A DNA stretch of 64,000 nucleotides from Tubiluchus corallicola (Eukaryota > Priapulida > Priapulimorpha > Priapulimorphida > Tubiluchidae), in contig JAQGDQ010000226.1 in NCBI GenBank assembly GCA_030141605.1, positions 1 through 64,000 of the forward strand, read 5' to 3'. Every line of letters begins with the position of its first letter. Position 1 is the stretch's first letter. The notes beneath the pieces are model-generated. The model was not told where the DNA came from. It saw only the letters and a list, made by a program, of their open reading frames with translations, and ran no database searches. A program made the translations under genes and the position numbers. Positions 44,660 through 56,739 of the stretch are shown here, in pieces.

Positions 44660-46128
44660 ACCCCCGGCCCAGGTGTGTCCCTGTCGAGAGCACACTACGG
44701 CTGGAGCACCCAAGGTGTATCCCTGTCAAGAACACACAACGGCTGGAGCACCCCAGGCCCAGGTGTGTCCCTGTCTAGAGCACACAACGGCTGGAGCACC
44801 CCAGTCCAGGTATGCCCCTGTCAAGAGCACACAACGGCTGGAGCACCCCAGTCCAGGTGTGTCCCTGTCGAGAGCACACAACGGCTGAAGCACCCCAGAC
44901 CCAGGTATGCCCCTGTCAAGAGCACACAACGGCTGGAGCACCCCAGTCCAGGTGTGTCCCTGTCGAGAGCACACAACGGCTGAAGCACCCCAGACCCAGG
45001 TATGCCCCTGTCAAGAGCACACAACGGCTGGAGCACCCCAGTCCAGGTGTGTCCCTGTCGGAGAGCACACAAGGGCTGAAGCACCCCAAACCCAGGTGTG
45101 TTCCTGTCGAGAACACACAAGGGCTGGAGCACCCCAGTCCAGGTATGTCCCTGTCGAGAGCACACTATGGTTGGAGCACCCAAGGTCCAGGTGTGTCCCT
45201 GTCAAGAGCACACTATGGTTGGAGCACCCAAGGTCCAGGTGTGTCCCTGTCGAGAACACACTACGGCTGGAGCACCCCAGTCCAGGTATGTCCCTGTCAA
45301 GAGCACACTATGGTTGGAGCACCCAAGGTCCAGGTGTGTTCCTGTCGAGAGCACACTACGGCTGGAGCACCCAAGGTCCAGGTGTGTCCCTGTCGAGAGC
45401 ACACAAGGGCTGAAGCACCCCAGACCCAGGTGTGTTCCTGTCGAGAACACACAAGGGCTGGAGCACCCCAGTCCAGGTATGTCCCTGTCAAGAGCACACT
45501 ATGGTTGGAGCACCCAAGGTCCAGGTGTGTTCCTGTCGAGAGCACACTACGGCTGGAGCACCCAAGGTCCAGGTGTGTCCCTGTCGAGAGCACACAAGGG
45601 CTGAAGCACCCCAGACCCAGGTGTGTTCCTGTCGAGAACACACAAGGGCTGGAGCACCCCAGTCCAGGTATGTCCCTGTCAAGAGCACACTATGGTTGGA
45701 GCACCCAAGGTCCAGGTGTGTCCCTGTCGAGAACACACTACGGCTGGAGCACCCAAGGTCCAGGTGTGTCCCTGTCAAGAGCACACAAGGGCTGAAGCAC
45801 CCCAGACCCAGGTGTGTCCCTGTCGAGAACACACTACGGCTGGAGCACCCCAGTCCAGGTATGTCCCTGTCAAGAGCACACTATGGTTGGAGCACCCAAG
45901 GTCCAGGTGTGTTCCTGTCGAGAGCACACTACGGCTGGAGCACCCAAGGTCCAGGTGTGTCCCTGTCGAGAGCACACAAGGGCTGAAGCACCCCAGACCC
46001 AGGTGTGTTCCTGTCGAGAACACACAAGGGCTGGAGCACCCCAGTCCAGGTATGTCCCTGTCAAGAGCACACTATGGTTGGAGCACCCAAGGTCCAGGTG
46101 TGTCCCTGTCGAGAACACATTACAACAA
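44660..46128. repeat. 47/48-bp satellite with 191-bp higher-order repeat
   Basis: About 31 units of 47-48 bp contain GGAGCACCC, CAGGTGTGTCCCTGTCGAGA and GCACAC. Unit variants recur in sets of four: the phrase CAGTCCAGGTATGTCCCTGT falls at about 45284, 45475, 45666, 45857 and 46048, exactly 191 bp apart. The left part (before 45140) is less regular. Frames stay open on both strands for up to 327 codons, but the 191-bp period rotates the frame, so I do not call a gene. The array is much more GC-rich than its surroundings and abuts the gag remnant. Confidence 0.95.
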
Positions 46129-46422
46129 CTTTACAAAATCATTAAGTTCTACATAATCTACAAAACCCAAAAAAGACAACATTTATTTGTCCGAAGTCAT
46201 TGTGGATCTGAAAGACAGGGTATTTGAAAGATCTCAGCCAGCCAAGAACATTTTTATGTTGTTCAATATGTGCAAGGCTAGTAGCAACTTATTTAAATAG
46301 ATAGGCTTTTTCAACAGCAGCGCAATACTATGTAAAATAACAGTTACTCATACCACAAGCAGTAGCATGGAATAAAACATAGCAAAAATAAAACCAAATC
46401 TTCAATATAATATAGGCCCCTA
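46129..46422. other. Non-coding, nothing recognised
   Basis: AT-rich flank of the array. Confidence 0.4.
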
Positions 46423-46567
46423 ATGGATACTGTGGAAATTCTTTCACAATACAGTAGTCTATTCTGCCAAAGTTGTCAATTTGCATTTTTAAGGCAGAAA
46501 GAATTTCTCATGAATAAAGAATTTTTGGAAGAAACCAAAACTCCCATGTTGCATGTCATAGACAAAG
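46423..46567 (+). CDS. Candidate 5' coding exon, unknown protein
   Basis: ATG 46423 opens a 48-codon frame starting MDTVEILSQYSSLFCQSCQF. It ends at a good donor GACAAAG|GTGAGAC (phase 1). The downstream DNA is a LINE insertion, and no matching exon was found. It may be a fragment or chance. Confidence 0.2.
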
Positions 46568-46929
46568 GTGAGACAAGGGGCCTGCAGGAGGGGTTCTATC
46601 TGCCGGCGGCAGCCACGTTTGCCTAAAATTCACTTTTAATTCATGAATTTATAGGTGAAACTCTATTGTCAGTAATTGTTTAACCACTTCACTGCATGTA
46701 TGACGAGAATCTCCCGTCTACAGTCATGCTTAATATGCAAATTAACTGACGCCTACGCCAGTAGCTGTAATACTTACACACGCCACCTGCAATTGAGAAA
46801 TCTAGCTTTGAAAACAAAAAGCGGTGGTGTCCTCTGTTGTCTAAAAAGAAGATATACAAGCAACAAAACATTGAAGTCCAAAAAACGTACAAAATGAGCT
46901 TAAAAAGATTGCTGTTATTGTTGAACTGT

Positions 46930-47470
46930 AGTCTGCTACGTTGCCACTGCTGACAATTGTTTCTCAGAATAGGAAGATTTGTTTGGAAACAAAAATTAGA
47001 ATATTCTCAGCCTTAGTTGAAACTGTATTTCCGTATAACTCTGAGCTCTGGACATTAAAAGCAAATCATAAAACTGAAATCGATGCGTTTCAAAGGCGAA
47101 ATTACAGAAACATTTTGGGTATTACATGGCCAAAGAAAATTTCAAACAAAGATCTATATGAAAAAATAAAAGAAGAACCTTGGACAAGAAAAATAAAAAG
47201 ACGGTGTGTAAGATGGATTGGGCACATGCTTAGACTACCAGATGATATTCCAGTGAAGATTGCTCTTCAACAAGCCATAGAACCAGCTAAAGAACCTGCA
47301 GGAGGACAAATGATAACATATTTAGATTTTGCACAGAAAGATTTAGACACTTCAGCATTGATCCTTAGAAATAAATGCACTTGGGGCATTGCGGCAAGCA
47401 GCGAGTCCTGGCATAGGGAGGTGAGCAGAATCATGTCCTTGGACGTATGATTCATTGGATGATGATGATG
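46930..47470 (+). mobile_element. LINE 3' relic with (GAT)n tail
   Basis: The frame 46941-47450 encodes TKIRIFSALVETVFPYNSEL, then FQRRNYRNILGITWPKKISN, and RWIGHMLRLPDDIPVKIALQ, the last about 150 residues of a LINE ORF2 in standard block order without a stop until the end. The 3' end is TTGGATGATGATGATGATTG. The last 50 bp recur at 11678-11727. Lack of stops suggests a rather recent insertion. Confidence 0.85.
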
Positions 47471-48442
47471 ATTGCCACTGTTGCATAGCTTTCCTGTATC
47501 TGTGTCGATTTTTTGTCCTCAAATGGCCCAGAAAAGATGCAGTGTGGAGCAAATTCGGGACCAGCTTGCAAAATTTGGGATTGAGTCATCAGATAATGAA
47601 GCCAATCTATACGTGTAATTCACTATTACATTTACTATTATTATATTATTTATTATTATGATATGACTATTTCAACATTGTTTGGTTGATCAATTGTGTA
47701 CATCCAAGCTCAAAATTACAGCATTAGGCCTGCCTTTATTACTTCTACACACTAGAATGGCTATTGGGTCAGACATTTGACAGCGCTGCTCTTACATATT
47801 TTACAAAAAAAAATATACAAAATGCAACATTCGAATTGTACTGATACAGTGAAGGATAGCAAAAAAGCTGCGAAAACTTTACGTGTGAATGCTTGCGTGA
47901 TGCGTACGTGTGAATGCTTGCGCGATGCGCATGTGTGAATGTTTGTGTGATGTGTGCATACATGTGCACGTAAACACATGCATATAATTTAGGCAATATT
48001 TGCTCGTGTATGTATGCTTGAACGCTCAATGTCTTTTTTAGAAACACAAAGTACCAATTCAAGTGTAGAGATGATCACGGTGGTGATACTGATGACGATG
48101 ATGGCGACACTGATGATAATGATGATGAATTTAAGTAAAAATTTATTTTGTAACAACACAACATTATTTTGCGTATCAGAAACTTTGCTTTTATTTTCTT
48201 CTAATTTTTTTCTTTTCTGCTTTCCCTTTTTTCTCAACATTCTTCATCATTCTCACAAGTTTCATAATACATCTACGAGAGATGGTAGCAACAATGACAC
48301 TGGTAGCAGCAGACACAGGTGGCAGTGGCATAGTGGCGGCAGTGGCAGTGGCATTGGTGGTGGTGTTGGGGGGTGTCACAACAGTTATGATGGCAGCAAC
48401 AGTAACATTAGAAGTGGTTGTGATGTAGTAACAACCATACTA
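47471..48442. other. Non-coding, low-complexity
   Basis: No gene seen. It includes imperfect GTGTGAATGCTTGCG repeats (about 47882-47950) and GATGAT- and GGTGGT-rich tracts (48090-48130, 48290-48430). Confidence 0.5.
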
Positions 48443-49734
48443 CAATCATTTACAAAAGTTTAAGACCAAAGTGATTTTTTTCATGAAAATTGACAAAACC
48501 ATCGTTTAACACGGTTCCATCTAAAAACTATTCATTTATTCTTCTAGAAAAATATACTACAGCATAGTTTGTGTGTTTTTATCCAAAAATAGTCACAGTC
48601 CTTGAACATTTTAGTACTTTGTATGGCCGCCGAAGTTGTCAATCACTGCCTTCATTCTAAGAGGCATACTGGAAGTTAGGTTTTGGCAGTACTCGGGAGT
48701 AATTTCTTTAACCCAAACGTCAATGATAACTCTTCGCAAGTCTTCAGCACTTGATGGCTGCCTGTCTGCCACCTTATCCTTCAGTATCTCCCAGAGATTC
48801 TCTATCGGATTGAGGTTCGGGCTGTTTCCAGGCCATTCAAGTACGGCGATGTTCTTCTCCCTGAGGAAATTGGTGGTCACCTTCGATCTGTGACAAGGAG
48901 CTCCGTGTTGCATGAAGACTGAACACTTATGAATGCTCGTATGCAATTCTAGTTTTTCCTGAAGCAGTTCGACGTACCTAGGACCATTCATAGTGGTATT
49001 GGGTGGGAGGAAGTAGAGTCCAGCTGTCCCAGAACACAACATGGCACCCCAGATCATCTGACTTGAAGGGTGTTCCATGGTGGCTACAGTCAAATCCTTT
49101 GCCTACTGGCCTCCTAACGTGCCTCTTTCGAGATACAAACCGCTGTATGGTTGATTCATCCGATAACAAGACTTTGTTCTAATCCTGGATGGTCCAATCT
49201 CGATGTCGTTTTGCAAAGTTCAGTCTCTTCCGTTTCATTACTGGTGTTAAGCGTGGCTTACGGGCCGGCTTTCTGGATTTAAGGCCAAACTCCTTGCTCA
49301 AAAGCCTAGAAACTGTACTGGCACTCAATTCCAAGCCTGTCAAGCGCATCTGAGCCCGAATCTTCTTGCAGGAGCTCATAGGCGAGCGTAGCACCATGCG
49401 TCTCATTGGGTGGTATGATGATGATGTGGTTGTCTCAATGATGAAGATGTGGTTGTCTCTTTGGGTGGTCTTCCGCGGACGTTCAGACCGTTTCCTATCG
49501 CTGTGAGTGCCATCAGTCTCGAATTTGACGATTGCTTGGTGCACGGTGTCTTGGAAAACCGTAATCTAGCACTTATCGCCCTTTCAGTATATCCTTCTTG
49601 ATGTAAAGTCACCATTTGAACATTCTGAGTCTCACTCAATGACGATTTTTTGCTGATTTTTGGATCACCTGAAAAATACAAAAACGGCCGATCCCGAAAA
49701 CTCGAGCTTGGTCAATAAACTTTTAAAATGACTG
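48443..49734 (-). mobile_element. Tc1/mariner transposon, inactive
   Basis: The left end (48443, CAATCATTTACAAAAGTTTA) and the reverse complement of the right end (49734, CAGTCATTTTAAAAGTTTAT) form terminal inverted repeats. TA precedes the left end and AA is found in the TA position on the right. The minus strand encodes a Tc1 transposase in broken frames: an N-terminal helix-turn-helix region (49681-49179, shifted near 49540), a LLSDES block with the first catalytic Asp (about 49160), and the C-terminal part 49093-48611 with NPIENLW. The second catalytic Asp, usually in FMQDGAP, is His here (FMQHGAPCHRS). At about 1.29 kb it is near the length of an intact element. Frameshifts plus the lost catalytic residue mean it is dead. 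Confidence 0.9.
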
Positions 49735-49883
49735 AATAATATACGTTGCAGTGCCTACAGCTATAGCAACTTTTCACTTTACTAAAGTATTCTTGCAGGC
49801 CAGCCGGAATACAAATTGCACGGCAGTGAACTGTTAATTTAGGCGTCCTACTTATTACGTGTACAGTTCAGTACGTGGCACAG

Positions 49884-51413
49884 TATTAGCTCCTTCTTAA
49901 TGATCCTGGATCCGAGTACCAGTTATCACTTTATTATCTTAGTCACTCTTTATTATGCAATATTAATCTCCCTAATTAATATTGATTCTTATCTGTCGCA
50001 TGTGATCGTATAAAACGTGACTTAATACTGAAGGAGTGATTTGCATCTATTGCATTAATTGCTATAAGGTTATTCTTAACCCGGCTACTAGAGCTTAAGA
50101 TAAAATCTATAGAGCAATGATTTCTGCTCACAAGATTGTTTCTACGACTCCGCGTTGTGAAATAGTCTTAATCTCTAAAGCTATCTAGCAAAAGTTCCCG
50201 CAATTGAACTCGTAGAATACTTAATGTACACAGCAAATCCTTAGATTCGTTTACAGAATTTAATGTTGCTTAACTGAGACACCTATAAGCATACTCAAAC
50301 TATTCATTTATGATTAAGCGAAATCCGTTTATTGTTTACAACAATTACTCTTAGTTTGCTAAAATTACAATATATGAACCTAATCGCCAAAGACGCTCAC
50401 AATCTCTAATTAGCACCCAGAGATACTAAACAGTTTCCCTTAACTAGTTCTTCACTTCGCACTTAAGGTGCTAATTTACAATGTGAAACATTTAGTACAA
50501 TCGACTACACGTCACACTTAAGGTGTCTATTACTGTGATGAAGCTACTATGCAGAGTTGCTCTCAAGTTACGATAGGTTAAGTTCACTTAACTTGGTGGA
50601 ATGACCAATGACAGCCGTTCGATTGGTCAATTCCGTTTCCGTTGCAAGACTCTATTCGCAAATCCAGTGCTCAATTCTTTGAGGACGCAGATAGTTGTCT
50701 ACGCTGGGTCTAGCGGGTCTTTGCTTCTCTCAGAGTTCCTGTAGTCTCTCCAGACTTGATCTCCTCTCTCCCTGACTCACGACTAACCGACGATACACGA
50801 TTCACCACCCGACGCCTAACGATTAACCACGAGCCCTTGCCAAACACCATCTTATATACTCCTATGGAGTCTTCATAGCTTTGCGCGCGAACGCGCGAGG
50901 TGTCACCATAGGTCAAAGGTTCTGTTGTGGCTTGGTGGTTTATGACCATCCAGATGTCCGGGTCACGTAGCCTCTTACATGAGAAAACTCCGCTATGCGC
51001 CTTCGTCCTTCGCTTCTCGCGTCGCTTGGGTCATAAACTTCTGTTCAAGAAATGAGCTTCTTCCTGCTCCTTCCCAATTATAGTCCAGCAACTCGCATTA
51101 CATTACAGGAGGTATATACTCTTAACCACTCCATGTTATAAAATTCGGCTTCGCTTCTCCTAAATTCAAACACCTGTGACAAACTTTTCCTCTCTAAATG
51201 AACACCTGTTCTATTACTTGTAAACACATCTCTTGTGACAATAATTCCTTGCCTTGCAATAAATATATGCTTTACCAGCTAAGTGAGTTCCCATATTCTC
51301 TTAATAAATTTATCTGATCCAATTTGGAGGTCTCTTTATCAACATAATCTAACGAAGTTGATAACTCCATTAATTAATCACTTAATTCATGATTCCGAAA
51401 TTTATTCATAACA
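49884..51413 (-). mobile_element. Solo LTR, copy 1 (1530 bp)
   Basis: This 1530-bp unit is repeated at 54668-56226. Read on the minus strand it begins TGTTATGAATAAATTTCGG and ends GGAGCTAATA. It is flanked by the 4-bp direct repeat ACAG (49880-49883 and 51414-51417). TG...TA ends, a 4-bp target duplication, a TATA-like motif on the minus strand (50851-50862) and the lack of coding sequence fit an LTR left after recombination. The parent element is not in this window. The left-most small frames have no meaning. Confidence 0.8.
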
Positions 51414-51497
51414 ACAGGCTTAGCAAATAAAACAAAGCCCAGAGTAACACTGTAGCTGTATGTTATAGTACGAAGCGCATACGTCATCCACAATATC

Positions 51498-52759
51498 ATG
51501 TCATTAGGGATTTCAAGGTGTATTACAGTGTCTGATTATGAGTTATTCCGATTGTATCAAAAATTATTTCTCTTACTGCTGACGTCTACGTGTTTGATCG
51601 TGCTTGCGTTACTTGTGGCAAGTCCCGTGATATTGAACACCGCGAGTTTAGTAAGCAAACGAGTGAAGCTATCATTTGCAGAATTGCCAAAGCCAAGCAT
51701 TATTATCACTGAGACAAAATTACGAGAATTTTCAAAGTTAAGAAGCACGAATGGAACCAAATTGATTTGGTACTGGAATTCATTATATGCATTAAAAGTG
51801 GGCTTTGACTTCATGTTTGGTTTTGGAAGAAGACCATTTTTAAAACACTGTCCAGTAGAGTATTCCAATTGCTATACCACAAACGACAAATCTCTCTTAA
51901 ATGTGAGTGACGCAGTTATAGTACATCTAAGAAGCAAGTGGGACAAAGCACCTACGTATCGTCCTTCCAACCAAGTGTGGGTGTTTTATTTGATGAATCA
52001 CCTGTGTATACAAAAACTAAGTTGGTGTCTTTAGACAAAATTTTTAACTGGACAATGACTTATAGATTAGATTCAGACATTGTTCAACGTTATGGTGAAA
52101 TCGTACCACAAACGCTTAACACTTCAGAACAAAAAGCACTTGTGAACGAAAACCTTGCATTAAACAAAACGAAACTTGTTGCTTGGTTCGTCACTAATTG
52201 CAGAACGTCCAGCAAGCGAGAAAATTACGTTAAGAAATTAGAAAGGCACATCAAAATAGACAAGTACGGTAGGTGTGGTACACTTAAGTGTCGTGGCATG
52301 CAGAAATGCTACAAGATGCTCGAAGAAAATTACAAATTCTATCTGGCGTTTGAGAATGCCAGATGTGTTGACTATGTTACAGAAAAGGTTTTTGGTCCAA
52401 TGATGTACAACGTGGTTCCAATTGTTTTGGGTGGCATTGACTACAGCAACATTCTTCCGCCACATTCTTACATTAACATAGAGGATTTTGCTTCACCAAA
52501 GCATCTGGCAGAGTATTTAAAAAACGATACTGAATATTACAGTTACCTCGCCTGGAAAACGAAATATAAAGCTTTTATGCGATTTCCAAATCCGATTGAA
52601 TTAAAAGGTGCTAAGGATCATGTGCCTGTCCATCCGACACAGTGGTGTGATTTGTGTAGAAAGTTGCACGAACAACCATTAAAACGCAGGGACGCATACA
52701 CTGGAAAGCAGATGAACGAGTGGTGGGCAAAGAAGTGCCCACCCGCAAGAGCAAAGTAA
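51498..52759 (+). pseudogene. Alpha-1,3-fucosyltransferase (GT10) gene with a single-base frameshift
   Basis: ATG 51498 opens a frame with a type II anchor (about residues 20-42, LFLLLLTSTCLIVLALLVAS), then a stem and the start of the GT10 domain (HCPVEYSNCYTTND, then DAVIVHLRSKW). Near 51988-51991, in a T-run, one base is missing. The frame stops at 52034 while the enzyme continues in the next frame from FDESP, through the FNWTMTYRLDSDI segment, to the hallmark FYLAFENARCVDYVTEKVF and PHSYINIEDFASPKHLAEYL, ending with a CDLC pair and TAA at 52757. All later blocks are intact, so the break may be recent or a base-calling error. The enzyme would add fucose to N-glycans or other Golgi glycans. 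There are no introns. AATAAA lies about 73 bases after the stop. Confidence 0.85.
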
Positions 52760-53934
52760 AGAATCCCGTTTCCAATGTGACTCGATCCTACTATCCTAGA
52801 ATCAAACCCTAGGTGCTTCAACAAGTGGGTGAAATAAATGATTCGGTCAGTCAGGGTCCGACAGGACATGCTACTACTATTACAGATATGCTAACGGTCC
52901 GCGCGTGGAAATCTCAGAATATGTGACAAGCGCTTGTACGTGAAAATCTCTTTAGGATTCCTCTTGCACTCCTTCATTAACAAAGCATTTTGTTTAAAGA
53001 TTTTTTTTCATCTTTCCAGAATATTTACTTCTGAGTCATTCATACTTATTGTTTGCTCTGTCTTTTGGCCTACTAAAACTATGTTGTGCATATTATTACT
53101 CTATCTATAAATTGCCACATGTAACGTTTTTCAAATGTGTGTGTTAAGATTCATTACGCAAGCATATAACATTATATATAAAAGAGATGATGCACTATGT
53201 AACAAATCACAAAACTGTCATTATTTTACATTTTTCACATCATTATAACAATTTTTATGTCATTATGTAATATTATCTAAGACGCTAACATAGAATTAGT
53301 CGGTGTCTTCAGTCGTCTTGTCTTCGTCTGAATGTGGTATAATTACTGAACTGGACGAGCTTTTTTCTGTTCCAAGTTTGGATCGTGTTCCAGCTCAGTT
53401 TGATCTAGTCTGTGTCACCTGTCTGGCGTCTGATTTGTCAGTCCGGTCAGGTTGAGCCTGGGCCGCTCAGTCTGACTTGAGTAATATTTACTTCTTCACT
53501 GTACCCGTCTATTTGCTTAAATTTCATATTGCTTTACAACCTCAATAAATTGATGTATATACTTTAAGTAAAATAATAGTTTGTTTCCTGTGTTGGTGGT
53601 TGTGGCTCGTGAAGATTGCGTGTGGAACAGCCACGATGGGTATGGCAAACTATCAAGATTTTGTCTAGCAAACTGCATGTTTATTAAATATCAAGCGTAA
53701 ACACGGTATACATAAGAGGACAGCAATGCCAGCCCTCCGTCTTCAAGACAGCTCCTAATCTGCCCGAGGTGCGCGCCTCAAATTGCTTTTGTCTAGCTAC
53801 CTCATGCGCCCCGAGCTTCTGCGCATAAAGGTTATATCATCAATCTATACTTCTGACTCAGCCGTTCGAACATCAGCTGATCATCACGTAATATGCCACC
53901 CCTAACTGGACTTCTAACCAAGACGGTAATTTAA

Positions 53935-53937
<3 letters not shown>
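52760..53937. other. 3' flank and non-coding DNA
   Basis: AATAAA at about 52832-52837 probably serves the fucosyltransferase gene. Nothing else is recognised up to the CT tract. Confidence 0.5.
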
Positions 53938-53992
<55 letters not shown>

Positions 53993-54004
53993 ATATATAT
54001 ATAT
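53938..54004. repeat. (CT)n-(TA)n microsatellite
   Basis: About 26 CT units followed by a short TA run. On the minus strand it follows the AATAAA-containing 3' end of the LINE relic at 54005-54420. Confidence 0.95.
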
Positions 54005-54420
54005 GTTTATTGACTGATTAAGAGATAGTCGAACATGATATTTTTATTCATTCCGTAGTTCACTACAAAAAAGGACTTTTGATCATATAACGTGATCATT
54101 ACTGTCCAAAAATCGCTAAATAGTTATTTACAAATTCACAATATGACATTAGGTTTCCATTGAAAAATTCATGCAGATCGTTGAAGTTCAGTTCAGTGTT
54201 ATCTTCACGAAGGTGATTAGTAAATGGACAAAAACAGATAACATGCTCTTCTGTTTGAATGTTTAAGCCAGGACAGGAGCATCCCCTGTGTTCCCTTTTT
54301 ATCATTGCCCATCTTCCAGTCTCAATAGCTAGCTTATGTGAGGAAAGGCGTAACCGAGATGTTTTATTCCTATGGAGCTCATTTATTTTGACGTTATACA
54401 TTGCACTGACAGATAGTTCG
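54005..54420 (-). mobile_element. LINE 3' relic
   Basis: The minus-strand frame 54401-54099 encodes SRLRLSSHKLAIETGRW, CSCPGLNIQTEEHVICFCP and YCEFVNNYLAIF. This is the Cys/His terminal region and end of a LINE ORF2 (RxxSHKLxIETGRW, then TEEHVIxxCP). A 95-bp 3' UTR containing GAATAAAA leads into the microsatellite above. Confidence 0.75.
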
Positions 54421-54667
54421 GGATTCAGATAGAGATAGGTGCACAGTTTAGTTCTTTACATCCTCAAGGATTTAATTTTGGGTTATTAATTTAATAATTT
54501 AATTAATAGATTGATCTCGAATAACTATTTTCATCAGCTTTCCTTTACTCTTTCTTCCTAATAAAGAACATTCCCAACGGTAGGGCTTGTCCTACCTCAA
54601 TCAAAACCCTTCATTAGTACATATATATATGTATAGATAAATATTTGTCTATAGACGTGGTACTTAC

Positions 54668-56226
54668 TATTATCTCCTTCTTAATGAACCTGGATCCGAG
54701 TACCAGTTATCACTTTATTATCTTAGTCACCCTTTGGTATGCAATATTAATCTTGCTAATTAATATTGATTCTTATTTGAGACATGTGATCGTATAAACT
54801 TGACTTAAGACTGAAGGAGGGATTCACCTCTAATACATTAATTGCTAAAAGGTTATTCTTAACCCGGCTACTAGAGCTTAAGATAAAATCTATAGAGCAA
54901 TAATTCCTTCTCACAAGATTGTCTCTACGACTCCGCGTTGTGAAAGAGTCTTAATCTCTAAAGCTACCTAGCAAAAGTTCCCGCAATTGAACTCGTAGAA
55001 TACTTAATGTATATAGCAAATCCTTAGACTCGTTTGCAGGATTTGATGTTGTTTAACCTAGACACCCCTAAGCAAACTCGAACTAATCATTTATGATTAA
55101 ACGAGATCCGTTTATTGTTTACAACAATTACTCTTAATTTGCTAAATTACAATATATGTACTTAATCGCCAAAGACGCTCACAATATATAATTAGCTCCC
55201 AGAGATCCTAACCGGTTTCCTTAACTAATTCTTCACTTCGCACTTAAGGTGCTAAATTTACAATGTGAAACAATTATTACAATCGACTATACGTCACACT
55301 TAAGGTGTCTATTACTGTGATGAAGCTACTATGCAGAGTTGCTCTCAAGTTACGATATGTTAAGTTCACTTAACTTGGTGGAATGACCAATAACAACCGT
55401 TCAATTGGTCAATTCCGTTTCCGTAGCAAGACTCAATTCGCAGATCCAGTGCTCAATTCTTTGAGGACGCAGATAGTTGTCTACGCTGGGTCTAGCGGTC
55501 TTAGCTCTTCTCAGGATTCCTGTATTCTCTCCAGACTCTCCTCTCTCCCCGACTCACGTGGTCCGCAACTTGTTCACTCACGACTGAACGACGATTCACT
55601 TCCCGACGCCAAACGATTAACTTCACATCCCGACGACTGACGATTAACCACGAGCCCTTGCCGCACATCATCTTATATACTCCAATGGAGACTTCATGGC
55701 TTTGCGCGCGAACGCGCTCGAGATGTCACCATAGGTCAAAGGTTCTGTTGTGGCTTGGGTGTTTATGACCATCCAGATGTCCAGGTCGCGTAGCCTCTCA
55801 CCTGAGAAACTCCGCTTCGTCTTTTGATTTTCGCGTCGCTTGGGTCATAAACTTCTGTTCAAGAAAGGAGCTTCTTCCTGCTCCTTCCCAATTATAGTCC
55901 AGCAACTCGCGTTACATTACAGGAGGTATATACTCCTAACTACTTCAAGTTATAAAATTCAGCTTCGCCTCTCTTAAATTCAAACACCTGTGACAAACTT
56001 TCCCTCTCTAAATGAACACCTGTTCCATTACTTGTAAACACATCTCTTGCGACAATAATTCCTTGCCTTACAATAAATATATGCTTTACCAGCTAAGTGA
56101 GTTCACATATTTCTTAATAAATTTCTCTAATCCAATTTGGAGGTCTCTTTATCAACATAATCTGATGAAGTTGATAACTTCATTAATTAATCATTTAATT
56201 CATGATTCCGAAATTTATTCATAACA
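54668..56226 (-). mobile_element. Solo LTR, copy 2 (1559 bp)
   Basis: This is the same unit and orientation as copy 1, but flanked by a different 4-bp direct repeat, TTAC (54664-54667 and 56227-56230). It is therefore an independent insertion and not a segmental duplication. Sampled by eye, the two copies differ by about one base in 10-20 with a few small indels, including a GACGATTCACTTCCCGAC-type length difference near 55580-55640. The TATA-like motif is retained near 55671-55682. Confidence 0.8.
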
Positions 56227-56515
56227 TTACTATAATAGGATTAAATACATAAGATTAAATATTTATTTACACAACCTGGTAAGTTATAGCAACACGAAAT
56301 TATTCCGTATATAGACATGGTCCTATACAGGTGGCGCTGCCTAGTAAGTTTGGCTAGAATATAGGCGCCTAGTAGTGGGCGTCGTGACCGTGATCAATTT
56401 ACACGAAGCCAGACTAGGAAGGTACATGTATGTGGCGCCATCTAATGCGCCCTAACATGACTGACTATCATAGGCATAAGTACGCCACTTTCAAAATATC
56501 GTACAGTATCTAGCC

Positions 56516-56722
56516 AGCACCACCCATGGCCCGTTCCCGTTCTCCAGATGTCAGACGTATAACTTTTGTAAAAAACGGCCGAAAAATGGCCATTTTGGGA
56601 GGTTTTTGCCCCCCGTTCGTCGGCAAGATCGAGACCTTTCGTTTGATGTATAGATCGCCGCAAATGGTGCCACCATCGGAGCTGTAGCCTCGAATCTTAT
56701 ATATATATATATATAATATTCG
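56516..56722 (+). repeat. Dispersed repeat B, copy 1
   Basis: About 210 bp containing AACGGCCGAAAAATGG and ending GGAGCTGTAGCCTCGAATCT plus a (TA)n tract. Related copies lie at 57321-57546 and 58101-58186. It is non-coding. Confidence 0.8.
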
Positions 56723-56739
56723 TACCAGTAGAATTAATA

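Noticed and set aside
44812-46156. Frames up to 327 codons in the 47/48-bp array
   Set aside because: Open frames occur on both strands and in several registers, and the 191-bp period does not keep a frame; composition is fully explained by the repeat.
49884-56226. One LTR retrotransposon whose two LTRs flank the fucosyltransferase
   Set aside because: Each copy has its own distinct 4-bp target duplication and there is no gag or pol between them, so they are two solo LTRs.
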